Source of the DNA: Iris pallida
Taxonomy: Eukaryota; Streptophyta; Magnoliopsida; Asparagales; Iridaceae
DNA: 64,000 nucleotides
Reading direction: 5' to 3'
Assembly: GCA_029216955.1 (NCBI GenBank)
Contig: JANAVB010009599.1
Coordinates: forward strand, 2,869,240-2,933,239
Of the stretch, positions 13,217-24,054 are shown piece by piece; position 1 is the first letter of the stretch; the number at the start of each line of letters is the position of its first letter. The translations under genes and the position numbers were made by a program. The notes beneath the pieces are model-generated. The model was given only the letters and a program-made list of their open reading frames with translations, made no database searches and was not told where the DNA came from.

Positions 13217-13370
13217 TGTTGAGAGTCAATAAGGGACTTTTAGTCCCACATCGGAATATGTAGTATGTAGAGGAGCTAGACTTCCTATAAGTAGTAAAGT
13301 AGACCATCAATAAAATCATCCAACCATTATTTTCTACAGTATTTTCTTTTAGGACTTCTATATTGTTTCA
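13217..13370 (+). repeat. copia-1 3' LTR (about 154 bp)
   Basis: Begins TGTTGAGAG directly after the purine tract. The right end is set at the TTTCA near 13370, beyond which copia-3 gag-like sequence begins. This end is provisional because no second LTR is present for comparison. Confidence 0.6.
13243..13293 (+). promoter_or_regulatory. snRNA-type USE plus TATA box in the copia-1 LTR
   Basis: GTCCCACATCG at 13243-13253 matches the plant snRNA upstream sequence element RTCCCACATCG at all 11 positions. TATAAGTA starts at 13286, 32 bp later. Pol II-type plant snRNA promoters place the two elements about 33-34 bp apart. Activity is inferred. Confidence 0.6.
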
Positions 13371-14220
13371 TGCCGACTCTTTTTGAGATTTCCTTCCAGT
13401 CGACACCAAGTTCGAGCCATCTCAGGCCTCTGACTGGATTTCTTGGTCTGCCACGGTTAAAAAAACCACTTCGTGGGCAAAGACTTCTTGGTCACCTTGA
13501 TGGCAGTCTCCCACGTCCCTCTGGTCCAGCATCTGGTGCTGATGACGCTGCCAAGACTGCCGCCGTTCCGCCCAGGACACTTGGGATGATCATGATGTTT
13601 GTGTCATCTCTTTCATGTCGCATCTGTTCATGCTTGTCTTTTGGCAGATTTAGAGGATATTTCTACGGCGACAGAGTTATGGAGCCGTGTTTGACCATGC
13701 AGTTCTGCACAGTTCAGTAGGACTTGACCATGCAGTTTGTACAGTTCAGTAGGACGAGGGAGTATCAGCTTCTCACTCGGTCTTGGTCTGCTACCCAGGG
13801 AGAGCGCATGGTCAGGTATTTCTACACATTGATGTGCTATTATTAGAGAGAGCTACAACAACCTGCAGATGTTGGGGTGGAGACTGATTGTGCCCGTGCC
13901 TCTGCGACCGCCGACAGTTATTTCAGTTCCTTATGGCATTGCAATCAGAGTTTGTTGCCCTATCCAGCCAGATCATTCACAGGGTACCCCCTACCGAGCC
14001 TTTTCCTAATAAAAGTTTGTCCAAAATTACTAGTGTTTTTTTGTTAGTACATTCTGGCATACGAGGTCCTGCTCTAATTCCATGTAGGACTAGTTTCTAT
14101 ATTATGTGTGCTTTGTTGATGACTTCACAAGTTACACCTGGATCTATCTTATGAGCATTCTGGGATTCCTATTATTTATCAGACATTTACTACTATGATA
14201 TATACTCAGTTCGACGCTAG

Positions 14221-14658
14221 TGTATGAAAGTGCGAAAGTGGAAAAACGAAACTTGCGCACGCGATGCGTACGCATAAATTTTGAGTTTCCAAAAGATGTT
14301 TGGTTGATGGTTGAAAAATATGAAAGTGGAGGAATAAGGAGTTTCATTGTTTGGATGGTTGTTGAAAGTGGAAAAAAAAGAGTTCCGTTGTTTGGATGGT
14401 TGTTGAAAGTGGATGTTGGTTGGAGATATATTAAACGAAAACCACTTTTCTCTTTCCACGCTTTTCCTTCTCTTTCCACCACTTTCACCAAAAAAATGGT
14501 GTGGTGAAAGTGTACCAAAAATGAAGGAGACAGGAACTTCCCCGCGTCCCATCAACCACTTTCAACTTTTCAACCAAACAGCTGAACTGAAGCAAGTTCA
14601 GCGGACTTGCAAATTTTTTCAACTTTCACCCCCACTTTCAACGAACCAAACAGCCCCT
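14221..14658. mobile_element. Insertion in copia-3 integrase, PIF/Harbinger-like right end
   Basis: It interrupts the integrase frame between QFDAS and the IKSF segment. Its right end GAACCAAACAGCCCC reads inward as GGGGCTGTTTGGTTC, a common PIF/Harbinger-type terminus. TAG occurs at both junctions (14218-14220 and 14656-14658). The left end does not show a clear inverted partner. Inside, TTGTTTGGATGGTTGTTGAA is present twice about 40 bp apart. Confidence 0.5.
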
Positions 14659-16383
14659 AGGATCAAGAGTTTCTGCTTTGATGGTGCTCGTGAGTACACC
14701 TCCTCTATGAAGAGATCTATCATTGACTCTCACGATACCCTTTTTGAGTAGTCTTGTCGTCACACTCATGAACAGAATGGGGTTGCTGAGCACAAACATC
14801 ATTACATTCTAGAGTCTGCTCTCGCTCTTTTGCTTTCCTATTCTCCTCACACTTTCTGGGTAGAAGTTGTTCTCACTTATGTTAATCTTATTAAACACTA
14901 CCACCTACACCTCCTGCCTCACCATCCCCTACACCACCTGCATCACCACCTCCTACACCATCTCCACCACCACGGCCTCCTAGACAATCTTTGCGTTACA
15001 GTCTACCTCCCAGGTCTTGATCCTTCTCCTAATTCTTAGTTTGGCTTCTCCACATTCACTTCCTACTCCCTCAGCTTTCATACCTCCATTTACCACATTC
15101 GTGAGCCAAGTTCTTACCAGGTAACAGTTTAGCACTCCGAGTGGAGATGCTATCGAAAGGAGTTCAGGGCGTTCCAACAAACTAGTACTTGGGAAGCAAT
15201 TCGTTTACCATGTTAGTTGCAAATAGATCTTCAAGGTCAAGTATTGTCCCAACGGATCCATGGAGCGGCACAAGACTCGATTGATTGCCAGAGGATTTAC
15301 ATAGCATCACAACATTGATTATGATGAGACTTTATCCTTGTAGCACATATGACCACTGTGCGCACTTTACTCGACGTTGTTGCACTTTACTCATTGTTGT
15401 TGGCTTGTCGCTACTCGTCGTTGGCGGTTGCATCAGAAGGACGTAAAGAATGCATTTCTTCACGACACTTTATCCGAGGTTGTATACATACAACCTCCTT
15501 CCCTCCCTACTCCACAATGTCGGCCATCTTCAAAGAGCTATCTATGGACTCAAACATGTTTCTTGTGCTTGGTTTGGGTGTTTCCGGAGTGTCATCACTG
15601 CTGCTGGTTTTGGAGAGAGCTTCCATGACCATTCTCTGTCCATGCGGTCATCACCGCAGGGAAGGGCCATTCTCCTACTTTTTGTGGATGATATGATTAT
15701 TTCGGAATGATCTTGCAAGCACATTAGTTACATAGAGGCACTTTCAACGTCGGTTTCATATAAAGGACCTCGGTGATCTACGATATTTTATAGGTCTAGA
15801 GATTACACAAAGTACTCGCAGTACCATTTCACAAGCAGCGTTTTCAAACGTTCGTGGATAGCTGATACTCCATTTGAGTTTCATGGAATGTACATTTTAC
15901 ATATGGTGATCCAATTCCAGATACCGGGCAGTACAAGACGCACTTGGTCCTATAGACGATCTCGTTGGCAAATTTAGCCTGATATAGGCATATTATTGGA
16001 CAACTTGTTTATCTTTGCACAACTCAACCAGAAATCTCATAAGCAGTCAGTATTTGTATTTGCACCTCAGGCTGTCCACTTTACTGCCTTACTTCAGATT
16101 CTCAGATACCTTCAAGGCAATATCACCTATTCACTCTTCATGTTTGCTATATCCTTCTTGGAGCTTCATGCCTTTTTCAATGCTGATTGGGCACGTGATC
16201 CCATAACCAGGCAGTCGACTAGAAGATTTTGTTTGTTTCTTGGCACTTCGTCGATATCTTAGCGAAACAAGAAACATGGGTCTGTTGTTGTCTCTTCTAC
16301 TGAGGTTGAGTACAGAGCATGGTCACTACCACCATGGAGGCTGTTCATGTGAGGTGATTACTATTTGATATGGGGGTTACTAT

Positions 16384-16647
16384 CAGGGCCGACCCTGAAC
16401 TAATGGGGGCCTGAGGTGAAACTTCCAAAATGGGCCCCCATACATAATGTAAAAAAAAGTACAAATAAAACAAAAATTTGTTGTAGTCAATATTTGAACC
16501 AAGGACCTCATAAATATAAGTCTAGCTTTATAACCACCAATGTTTCATGTTAAAAAAGGCACATGATAAATACTAGTTATATTGTAGATAGTTCCATTGG
16601 TGCCCCCTTCGTCAGGGGGTCCTGGGCCGTCGCCAGGGCTGTCCCTG
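16384..16647. mobile_element. 264-bp hAT-type MITE in copia-3 RNase H
   Basis: Terminal inverted repeats are CAGGGCCGACCCTG (left) and CAGGGACAGCCCTGG (right, reverse complement). A perfect 8-bp duplication GTTACTAT flanks it (16376-16383, 16648-16655). CAGGG ends with an 8-bp duplication are typical of hAT. The interior is AT-rich and non-coding. Confidence 0.85.
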
Positions 16648-16824
16648 GTTACTATTACAGGCTCGACTTCTCTTTACTATGATAATCAAAGTGCTATCAA
16701 GTTTCCAAGCAATCTGCTATTCCATGAATGGAAGAAGTAAAATGATATCGACTATGATTACACTCATCAGCACTATCTATCATGCACCATTTTCTTATCA
16801 CATGTGACAGTCTCATACCATAGA

Positions 16825-16874
16825 GGGTCCAGATTATTATTGGACAAAATCACATTGTTAGATATATGGGCTCA

Positions 16875-16927
<53 letters not shown>

Positions 16928-16975
16928 GCCAATGACCTCTAGCTCAAGTGGCTAGTGTGAAGGCGTAAGGTCGGA

Positions 16976-17041
<66 letters not shown>

Positions 17042-17232
17042 AAGCAACAAGATAATCTAAGGTAGCTGAAAAACATAAGTCTTACAATTTTGTTTATAAA
17101 AAAATTAAGACAAGAAATAAACCTACCAAAGGAAATAGTCTCAAACAAACCCTATGTAAAACCTACTTTTGAATATCTAATCATCAAATAAGCTAAAACC
17201 AATGTCCTCGTCGGACTCTTCCTCTGGTCGGA

Positions 17233-17314
<82 letters not shown>

Positions 17315-17361
17315 CCAATGACCTCTAGCTCAAGTGGCTAGTGTGAAGGCATAAGGTCCGA

Positions 17362-17407
<46 letters not shown>

Positions 17408-17596
17408 CCAATGACCTCTAGCTCAAGTGGCTACTGTGAAGGCATAAGGTCCGAGTGGACGATGGTTCGATTTCTAGTTGGAGCGATCATAGATTGGAAG
17501 AAAGTTATTATTCTATGATCGCTCCAACTAGAAATCGAACCATCGTCCACTCGGACCTTATGCCTTCACACTAGCCACTTGAGCTAGATGTCATTG

Positions 17597-17655
<59 letters not shown>

Positions 17656-17707
17656 CCGAGCCCATATATCTAACAATGTGATTTTGTCCAATAATAATCT
17701 GGACCCG

Positions 17708-17773
<66 letters not shown>

Positions 17774-17870
17774 AATGACCTCTAGCTCAAGTGGCTAGTG
17801 TGAAGGCATAAGGTCCGAGTGGACGATGGTTCGATATCTAGTTGGAGCGATCATAGAATAATAACTTTCT

Positions 17871-17942
<72 letters not shown>

Positions 17943-18000
17943 AACCATCGTCCACTCGGACCTTATGCCTTCACACTAGCCACTTGAGCTAGAGGTCATT

Positions 18001-18088
<88 letters not shown>
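16825..18088. repeat. Inverted SINE-like copies separated by (AT)n arrays
   Basis: (AT)n arrays lie at about 16877-16927, 16983-17037, 17237-17312, 17365-17406, 17599-17653, 17709-17771, 17875-17940 and 18003-18088. Between them stand six full or partial copies of one unit: plus at 16928-16980, 17314-17364, 17407-17493 and 17772-17876; minus at 17512-17597 and 17942-18002. The end of copia-3 (16825-16873) also recurs inverted at 17658-17706, so a larger inverted duplication happened. The segment 17041-17236 is unique AT-rich DNA. Confidence 0.8.
17407..17493 (+). repeat. tRNA-related (SINE-like) repeat unit, best copy
   Basis: The unit contains TAGCTCAAGTGGCTA, close to the Pol III A box, and about 45 bp later GGTTCGATTTC, close to the B box. 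This layout is that of a tRNA-derived SINE head. Neither box is a perfect consensus and no full tRNA cloverleaf is apparent, so it is not called a tRNA gene. Together with 17512-17597 it forms a near-perfect 87-bp inverted repeat around an 18-nt spacer. Confidence 0.5.
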
Positions 18089-18090
<2 letters not shown>

Positions 18091-18614
18091 GCTCAAACAT
18101 GAGCCGTCAAAGCCGTATGTATATCCTCCATTAAATAAATAAAAAAATTCAAAAAATTCTAACTACCGTATATGTATCTCCCTACGTAGTTGAGATTTTT
18201 TTTTTTTCCAGAAATCCTTCTATCTAAATATATAACAAATCCTACAAATATATTCAATATTCACATTATATTTAAAATAAGTACATGGTATTATCTAACT
18301 AAACATATATCCAAAATTCTAAACACATTATCTAATTTAAATTTAACTAAACACATGGTATTATCTAACTAAACACATTATCTAATTTTTCAACAATGTC
18401 ATAGTTTTTTTTTGTACGTGCAACACACGTGAACGTGACTAGTAGGGCTAATGATGCTCTCTCTCTTTCTCTCTCTCATAACAAACATAACATTGGTAAC
18501 ATGCTAAGGACACGAACATTAATGGGGGAGAGAGATAATTCGCCATGAGTTGGGCAGGATGAGGTTGTAACTGCTGGTTGTGGTTCACTCATAAGATATA
18601 AGTGACCTCATCTT
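18089..18614. other. AT-rich spacer, no gene
   Basis: Begins with a short palindrome (CGGCTC...GAGCCG, 18089-18106). Then come AT-rich DNA with a doubled ACACATGGTATTATCTAACTA motif and a CT-rich run at 18455-18477. No coding sequence was seen apart from the Helitron-like end listed separately. Confidence 0.5.
18392..18442 (+). mobile_element. Helitron-like 3' end
   Basis: TACGTGCAACACACGTGAAC followed by CTAG (18439-18442) and a T resembles the hairpin-plus-CTRR end of plant Helitrons. It matches the end at 44118-44144 (TACGTGCAACGCAC...CTAG). No matching 5' TC end was fixed. Confidence 0.4.
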
Positions 18615-18735
18615 TATAGAGTTGGGATAATTTGATGTTTCATTATAAAAAAAGAAGTACATATATAAATGAGAGGATTAGCATCTCTCTTATTCTCTAC
18701 CCGATGTGGGACTAATCCAAATAGACTTCTCAACA
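18615..18735 (-). repeat. copia-2 3' LTR (121 bp)
   Basis: Starts on the minus strand with TGTTGAGAAGTC at 18735, directly after the purine tract GAGGGGGAG. It ends at the CCAACTCTATA motif that also closes the 5' LTR next to the primer site (39967). Confidence 0.75.
18660..18712 (-). promoter_or_regulatory. snRNA-type USE plus TATA box in the copia-2 LTR
   Basis: On the minus strand GTCCCACATCG (18712-18702) is an exact RTCCCACATCG match. TATATATG begins 34 bp downstream (18667-18660). The other LTR keeps ATCCCACATCG at 41770-41760, but an insertion separates it from its TATA region. Confidence 0.6.
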
Positions 18736-18742
18736 CTCCCCC

Positions 18743-20151
18743 TCAAGATGGGCGATAGATATCAATCATCCTCATCTTGTTACATAATTAGAAAGAGTCA
18801 ATGAGCTAAGGCCCTTAGTAAGACCATCTGCCGCTTGTTCTTCTGAGCGAATCGATCGATCTCGATATGCTTCGTTCTGTCATGTTGAACTGGATTGTTA
18901 GCTATACTCAGTACAGCTTGACTATCAGTCAGAAGGCGTAATGGTGCTCCTCGATCCAACTTCAACTCTGTCAGGAGAATTTTTACCCACATCAACTCTA
19001 ACACTCCCAGTCATTGCTCTATTCTCTGCTTCAGCGGTCAATCGTGCTACCACATATTGTTTCTTGCTTCTCCAGGAGACTAGGTTACCTCCTACAAAGA
19101 CACAGTACCCTGAGGTGGACCTTCTGTCATCCATGCAGCTTGTCCAATCTGCATCGCAGTATCCCTCAACACCCAGGTGTCCATTGTTCTTGAACCATAG
19201 CTCTCTTTCAGGAGCCCCCTTCAGATATCTCAGAATGTAAAAAACTGTATCCATGTGGCCCTTCCTTGGACCATGCATGTAGCGGCTTACTACAATCGTA
19301 GTGAATGAGATATCAAGGCGAGTGTCGCCTAGATAAATCAGTCGGCCTACTAGTCTCTGATATCTCTCACGATCAACAGGCTCTCATGCCTCTGCACCTA
19401 ACTTATTTCTTAGGTCAATCGGAGTGACTGCCGATCGATACCATAGCTTGCTTGTCTCTATGAGCAAGTCTAGTACATACTTTCTCTGAGAGAGGACGAT
19501 CCCATCTCTTTCTCGAGCCACCTCGATCCCAAGAAAATACCTCATCATTTCCATGTCCTTCACTTCAAACTCCTTGACAAGTTTTGACTTCAGCTGGGCA
19601 ATCTCCTCCTCGTCATCTGTAATCACTATATCATCTGCATATACTACAAGTATGGTGACGTGGCCTCTTGCATGCCGGAAGAAGACTGTGTAATCTGCAT
19701 TGGTATGGCTGTATCCCATGCCTGTGACAGCCTTCCTGAATCTCTTAAACCAGAATTGAGGAGATTGCTTGAGTCCATACAGTGATTTCCTCAGCTTGCA
19801 CACCTTTCCTATCGACTGCGCAGTACAAAACGCCGGAGGAGTCTCCATGTATACTTTATTTTGTAGATCCCATGAAGAAAAGTATTCTTCACATCCAATT
19901 GATGCAGCTATCACCCATGATTTGTTGCAAGGGAGACCAGGGTTCTCACATTGCTCATCTTTGCTACCGGAGCAAATATCTCATCATAGTCGATGTCATA
20001 GGCTTGAGCGAATTCCTTTGCAACCAATCTTGCATTGTACCGCCCTACCGTCCCTTCTGGAGTCTCATTTACCGCGAAGATCCATTTGCATCCGACTGCT
20101 TTCTTTCTTTTAGGCAATGGAACAAGTTTCCATGTCCCATTTCTTTCGAGT
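18743..20151 (-). pseudogene. copia-2 reverse transcriptase and RNase H
   Basis: From high to low coordinates: LVPLPKRKKAVGCKW, YNARLVAKEFAQAYDIDYDE, LYGLKQSPQFWF, VVYADDIVIT (the copia YVDD box with Ala in place of Val), SQRKYVLDLL, then RNase H with YCDADWTSCMDDRRST, KKQYVVARLTAEAENRAM and TDSQAVLSIANNPVQHDRTK. Several frame changes are needed (near 19914, 19384, 19000). The gene ends at 18743, two bases before the LTR-proximal purine tract. The hAT MITE at 20160 cuts it from its upstream part. Confidence 0.8.
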
Positions 20152-20159
20152 GTCCCAAG

Positions 20160-21042
20160 CATAGTTTTAAAAGGCGAAAGGCGCACCAAGGCGCAAAGGT
20201 TCCTGGAGCCTGAGGCGCTAGACGCAAGGCTCAAGGCGCGCCTTTTGAAAGCTAGGCGCACTTTTTTCTAAAAAAATAAATAAATATTATACCAATGTCT
20301 TTCTATCTTTAAGCATTTTTTATCCCGGATTTTATTGTAAAGGCAAAAAAAAATCTCAAACATGTTATAATCTTCTCTTTGCTATACGAAAATTATAACA
20401 AGAACTTGTCTATCTTGCAGGAAATCTAGAAAAATGTTCCCTCCATATTTGTATATAATTACTGAAAGTGTAAAGATACTATAATTAGGAGACTCCTCTG
20501 GTCCTTAGTTTCCTCTAATACCAAACTGTTTTGTATAAAGCCAATTCAAGAAATACCAAATGTTATGTGTATGTTGTGGAAATTCAAGTCTGCTTGTCCT
20601 TTAGTTTCTTGTGGAGTTGTGGCATATAACAAAGGTGAGCCAATGAAAGTGGAAGTAGCTCCATACAATTTGGATATGCAAGTATAAAGATATGGTCAGC
20701 AAGAGGCCCGTTCCTTATTAAACAGAAAAACTAACTTGATTTGTTCAAAACTTAATGATGTCGTGGTTCGCAGGGCTTGCATTCACGTCTTTGTGCTAAC
20801 AGTGCAATTGCATGCACATATCAAGTTGCTAATAGGGAAAGGAAAAAAAAACAGCTGCGGCTAGCCTGCTGGCTTGATCGAACCATGAGGCGCGCCTTGC
20901 CTTGCGCCTGGCGCCTGCGCCTATTCACTTAAAGCGCACGCCTATTTACGATGGTGCGCCTAGCTTGTGTCTAGGCGCAACACCCGCGCCTCGCTGCGCC
21001 TGGAGCCTAGGCGCGCGCCTAGGCGCACCTTTTAAATGTATG
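20160..21042. mobile_element. 883-bp hAT-type element in copia-2 RT
   Basis: A perfect 8-bp duplication GTCCCAAG flanks it (20152-20159, 21043-21050). The ends are inverted: CATAGTTTTAAAAGGCG and, reverse complement of the right end, CATACATTTAAAAGGTG. About 80 bp at each end is packed with GGCGC/GCGCC and GCCTAGGCG-like motifs; the interior is AT-rich and non-coding. It disrupts the RT frame between the AMLEELG-type segment and LERNGTWKLV. Confidence 0.9.
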
Positions 21043-21050
21043 GTCCCAAG

Positions 21051-21329
21051 TTCCTCCAACATTGCAGGTTTTCATCTCGGATCTTCCTTTACTTCCTGCC
21101 AACACTTAGGCAAAGAGTTATGTTCATAAGTGGGGGATAGATTAGAATATGATAAGAAATTAGCAATGGTATGTTCATAACCATAACGATTAGGAGATCT
21201 TCCTGCATTGCTGTGAAAAGATCTCCTCAAGGGAATATGAGATAGAGAAGAGATAACCATACCATCCGAATCAGAGGGATCCGATGTGGGTGCTTCTTCA
21301 AGAGTTGGGACAGGGTTAGGTGAGGGACG
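21051..21329 (-). pseudogene. copia-2 integrase-RT linker
   Basis: Encodes the proline-rich linker and start of the RT region (PRPSPNPVPTLEEAPT, IPLRRSF, YEHTIANFLSYSNLSPTY, SLPKCWQEVKEDPR). It is colinear with 11400-11700 of copia-1. It is separated from the rest of pol by insertions on both sides. Confidence 0.75.
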
Positions 21330-21334
21330 TGGCA

Positions 21335-23556
21335 TGTCACACCCTACTCCCGGAGGAGCGATCGTCCTTGCTAAGGCGTGATGCTGCGTGAGCCTAGATT
21401 GCGCTCACGCAAGGCGGGTTCCATAACGGCCGATTACAGGCTAAGCGACGGGGTCGTCGCATAGAAGTCCCAAACAGAAGCATTGAATAAACAAAGGCAA
21501 CACAAGCATTGAAACAAAATTGCAGTCTTTATTTATAATGAAAGTAATACTACAAAGGCGCAAAGCCAAGATTACAAGTCGCTTAAGCTCACTCTTCTCT
21601 CAGAATACAATCACTCAGCTCTCTCTTCTCTCAATACAAAAGTTCCAGACTGCAACTTGCGGATGCTTCAGAAGGCGATGTCCAAACATTATATCCGGTA
21701 TAAGTTCCAACTCCGTGCGGTCGCACGCCTCAAAACGTCAAGGAACTTCGTGCCTCGACGCATCCAAGCGAGCTCTGTGCCAAACGATCTTCTACATGTG
21801 CCTGCACATGAAAACTGTGTGGGTGTCAGTACACAACCGTACTGGTGGTGTGAGCTCCTCGCCCACCCATACAAAATCAATACGTTCATTTAATTCATGC
21901 AACATATTCCTTTGATTGTCTTTCTAATATTGCCTTATGATCGGTTCTAGGACATGGACGTCTGGCCTATTTTGTGTCTCTAGACCATCATCGTGCATTG
22001 CATCAAAATCTTACTTATCACTTGTGTCGCTAGACCCTTCTCGTGCCAACATCATCAACTTATTGACTCGTGCTTGCCCTTTGGCCATACTTTGTGTCGT
22101 AATAACGTGGTCGTGCCATAGCTTCGTTTGTGTATCCACATTGAGGCCGTGTCTCGTAACTCAGTGTGAGTTAACCATATTGCCGCCTCGCGGCCTTTCC
22201 TGTTTCAATCATCAACTGACTCAATTAAGACTTGTGAACTTAGTGTCACTGACTCAAGCTATCCGATGCCACATCTCATGTCGAAGCACGATATCTCCGT
22301 TGCAGCCAAATCTTAGGCTCAAACATGGTGTTGCAAATCATGCACACATTTAACTTGACCCATTGGTACCATACACACAATACTCGACTTAATCCGAAGG
22401 TATGCACACAGATCGCCGCTAATATGCCGACTCATCTATATAAAAGAGTCACTAGCACCATAAGCTATCTTGCCTGGACTTATAGCTTTGTTATTCGACG
22501 ACCCTTTCAGCGGAAGTAGCGAGCCCCGCTGAAAGTTTTCGACTAACTTGAGCGGTACTCCCAGCTCGGCTATACCGTGTTTCCTCCTAAGCCGGAACGA
22601 TCCTGTGGCCCCAGGTTGGTCGTTCCGAGGAAACTTTCCCTTGTGCACAAGTTGTCCAATGGCCATGCAAGACTCGACTCGAACTACCGTCTTACACCAT
22701 CACTATTTTTCCAGTCAGAACTATGTTTTAGACTCCCAAAACCAGAGATTGCCTCGACGACCCACGGTCGCGAGCATTTCCATGTTACCATATTCACTTC
22801 TGACTCAAATCCTGGAAAGACTATTTGATAGCCGTCCTGCTCAACTTGACCAATTCGTGTTCTTTGGAGTGCCCCACAAACTGCGTCATACTCTAGACGA
22901 TGAGCCTTGATACCGTGGGGTCATGCACGTGTTCAACTTGAACAACCGTGTTAACTCTTGCCATAAACCGAATGATACGACTTAACCTGTGGAACGAGCA
23001 AAGGCTATGCCAAGCCTTGCACAATGGAAACATGCATTAAGACTTGTAGGACACTTATGCTATACGAAGCATTGGACGGTGGGACAGTGAATACTTTACC
23101 AAGTATTAAACAGTGGGACCGTGCATGCTTTTCCAAGCATTTATGTCGTGCGACGCCTATGACTGCTAATTTCATAGTCTTGTGGCAACATAAACCAACT
23201 TTCCTTCTCCCAAGCCATGGGATGAAGGACCGAGTGTCATTTTGAAAGCACGTCGTGCAATATTTCTAAGCCGACCGTAAGACCTTTCCATATTCTAACT
23301 CAATCTAACCCAAGTTGGGATTATTCCTCTAGCTATGTGGATTCATCTCTTTTATTATCAATCCTAATTTGTGCATTCGAAAATATATAGTTTATTAGTG
23401 TTAAGGCTAAGCAGAAGCAAGTTCACCGAAGCCACCCACCTGAGTGAGGAGTTGTCTCGACCGAACAGGACTTCGAGTAAGCCGTTGCATGGCTAAGTCT
23501 AAACGCCGTTGGCGTTTTGATTCCTCCAATTGAACTGAGCGAGACAGAAAATTACA
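21335..23556 (-). repeat. 3' LTR of the non-autonomous element
   Basis: Aligns along its length with 24055-26284, with scattered substitutions and small indels. Contains no convincing coding region; open frames in it are shared as non-conserved frames with the other LTR. Confidence 0.9.
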
Positions 23557-24054
23557 TTATACACCACTCAGAAAATATTTCATCCTCGAAACTTATTGAG
23601 TACACACTCATCGACTTATCACTTTGAATCTCCGTTTGAACTATTCCTCAAATTTCAAACACGTTCCTCTGTATCGCATTGACGATAACATCGTCCGATG
23701 GCATCTCTATGGATAGTCATTCCACATTCTATAAATTGAGTCAAACTCATTTCTAATCGAAAATATTTTTGATCCCACACACATCTCGCTATTATCGATA
23801 CAAATCTTGGTGTATATTGCCCAGCCCGACTTGGCCAATCATGATTTACGTGAAACCATCTTGTTCAATCAAATTTTCCTTCATGAGATTTTTCAAAATA
23901 TTTAGACTTATTGTATGAAACACCCCACGAAACATTGAGAGAAAGCGCCAACGTATCATTGCGGAAACAATATCAGAGTTTGCGGAAACAACATCAGAGT
24001 TAAAGAATTTAATCGAAAGTCCAAGGACGTAAAGCCATGCTCTGATACCATTTA
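23557..24054 (-). other. Internal region of the non-autonomous element
   Basis: 498 bp, AT-rich, without coding potential. It runs from the primer site (24050) to the TTTCGAGGATGAAA motif (about 23590). Confidence 0.85.
24039..24050 (-). promoter_or_regulatory. Primer binding site (tRNA-iMet type)
   Basis: Minus-strand TGGTATCAGAGC lies four bases after the end of the 5' LTR (24055). This is the standard plant LTR-retrotransposon primer site complementary to the 3' end of initiator tRNA-Met. Confidence 0.85.

Larger units (their letters stand above)
10868..13370 (+). mobile_element. copia-1: 5'-truncated Ty1/copia retrotransposon
   Basis: Contains the integrase C-terminus, reverse transcriptase, RNase H, a purine-rich tract (GAGGGGGAG, ending at 13216) and a 3' LTR starting with TGTTGAGAG at 13217. 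No 5' LTR, primer site, gag, protease or integrase core precedes it: the sequence changes abruptly at 10868 from LTR-like gypsy DNA to integrase code. It is closely related to copia-2 (18615-41793), which has the same linker sequence and RT/RNase H. Confidence 0.8.
13370..16800 (+). pseudogene. copia-3 gag-pol remnant
   Basis: Gag-like text covers about 13400-14020 (for example GQRLLGHLDGSLPRPSGPAS, then TREYQLLTRSWSATQGERMV in another frame). Integrase appears at about 14060-14220 and resumes after the insertion at 14660 with AREYTSSMK and HTHEQNGVAEHKHH. RT follows at 15170-15900 with HMTTVRTLLDVVALYS, DVKNAFLHD, IYGLKHVSCAWFGCF and LLFVDDMIIS, spread over three frames. RNase H follows at 16090-16380 (LQILRYLQGNITYS, NADWARDPITRQST) and after the second insertion at 16656-16800 (YYDNQSAIKF). 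Too many breaks to be functional. Confidence 0.65.
13370..16827 (+). mobile_element. copia-3: heavily decayed Ty1/copia retrotransposon
   Basis: Fragments in the order gag, integrase, RT and RNase H can be followed on the plus strand with many frame changes and stops. The protease and the first half of integrase are missing between about 14040 and 14060. Two later insertions sit in it (14221-14658 and 16384-16647). No clear LTRs were found; the 3' end dissolves into the SINE/(AT)n complex at 16825. Confidence 0.65.

Noticed and set aside
13370..13720. Apparent 116-codon independent protein
   Set aside because: Parts of it match copia gag in mixed frames, so it is copia-3 debris rather than a host gene.
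17407..17597. Possible tRNA gene
   Set aside because: A- and B-box-like sequences are present, but no full acceptor stem or cloverleaf can be drawn, and the unit is repeated with (AT)n; a SINE-like repeat fits better.
17584..17785. Open frames rich in Ile-Tyr repeats in AT arrays (also 34827-34906, 40011-40218)
   Set aside because: They are plain translations of (AT)n microsatellites.
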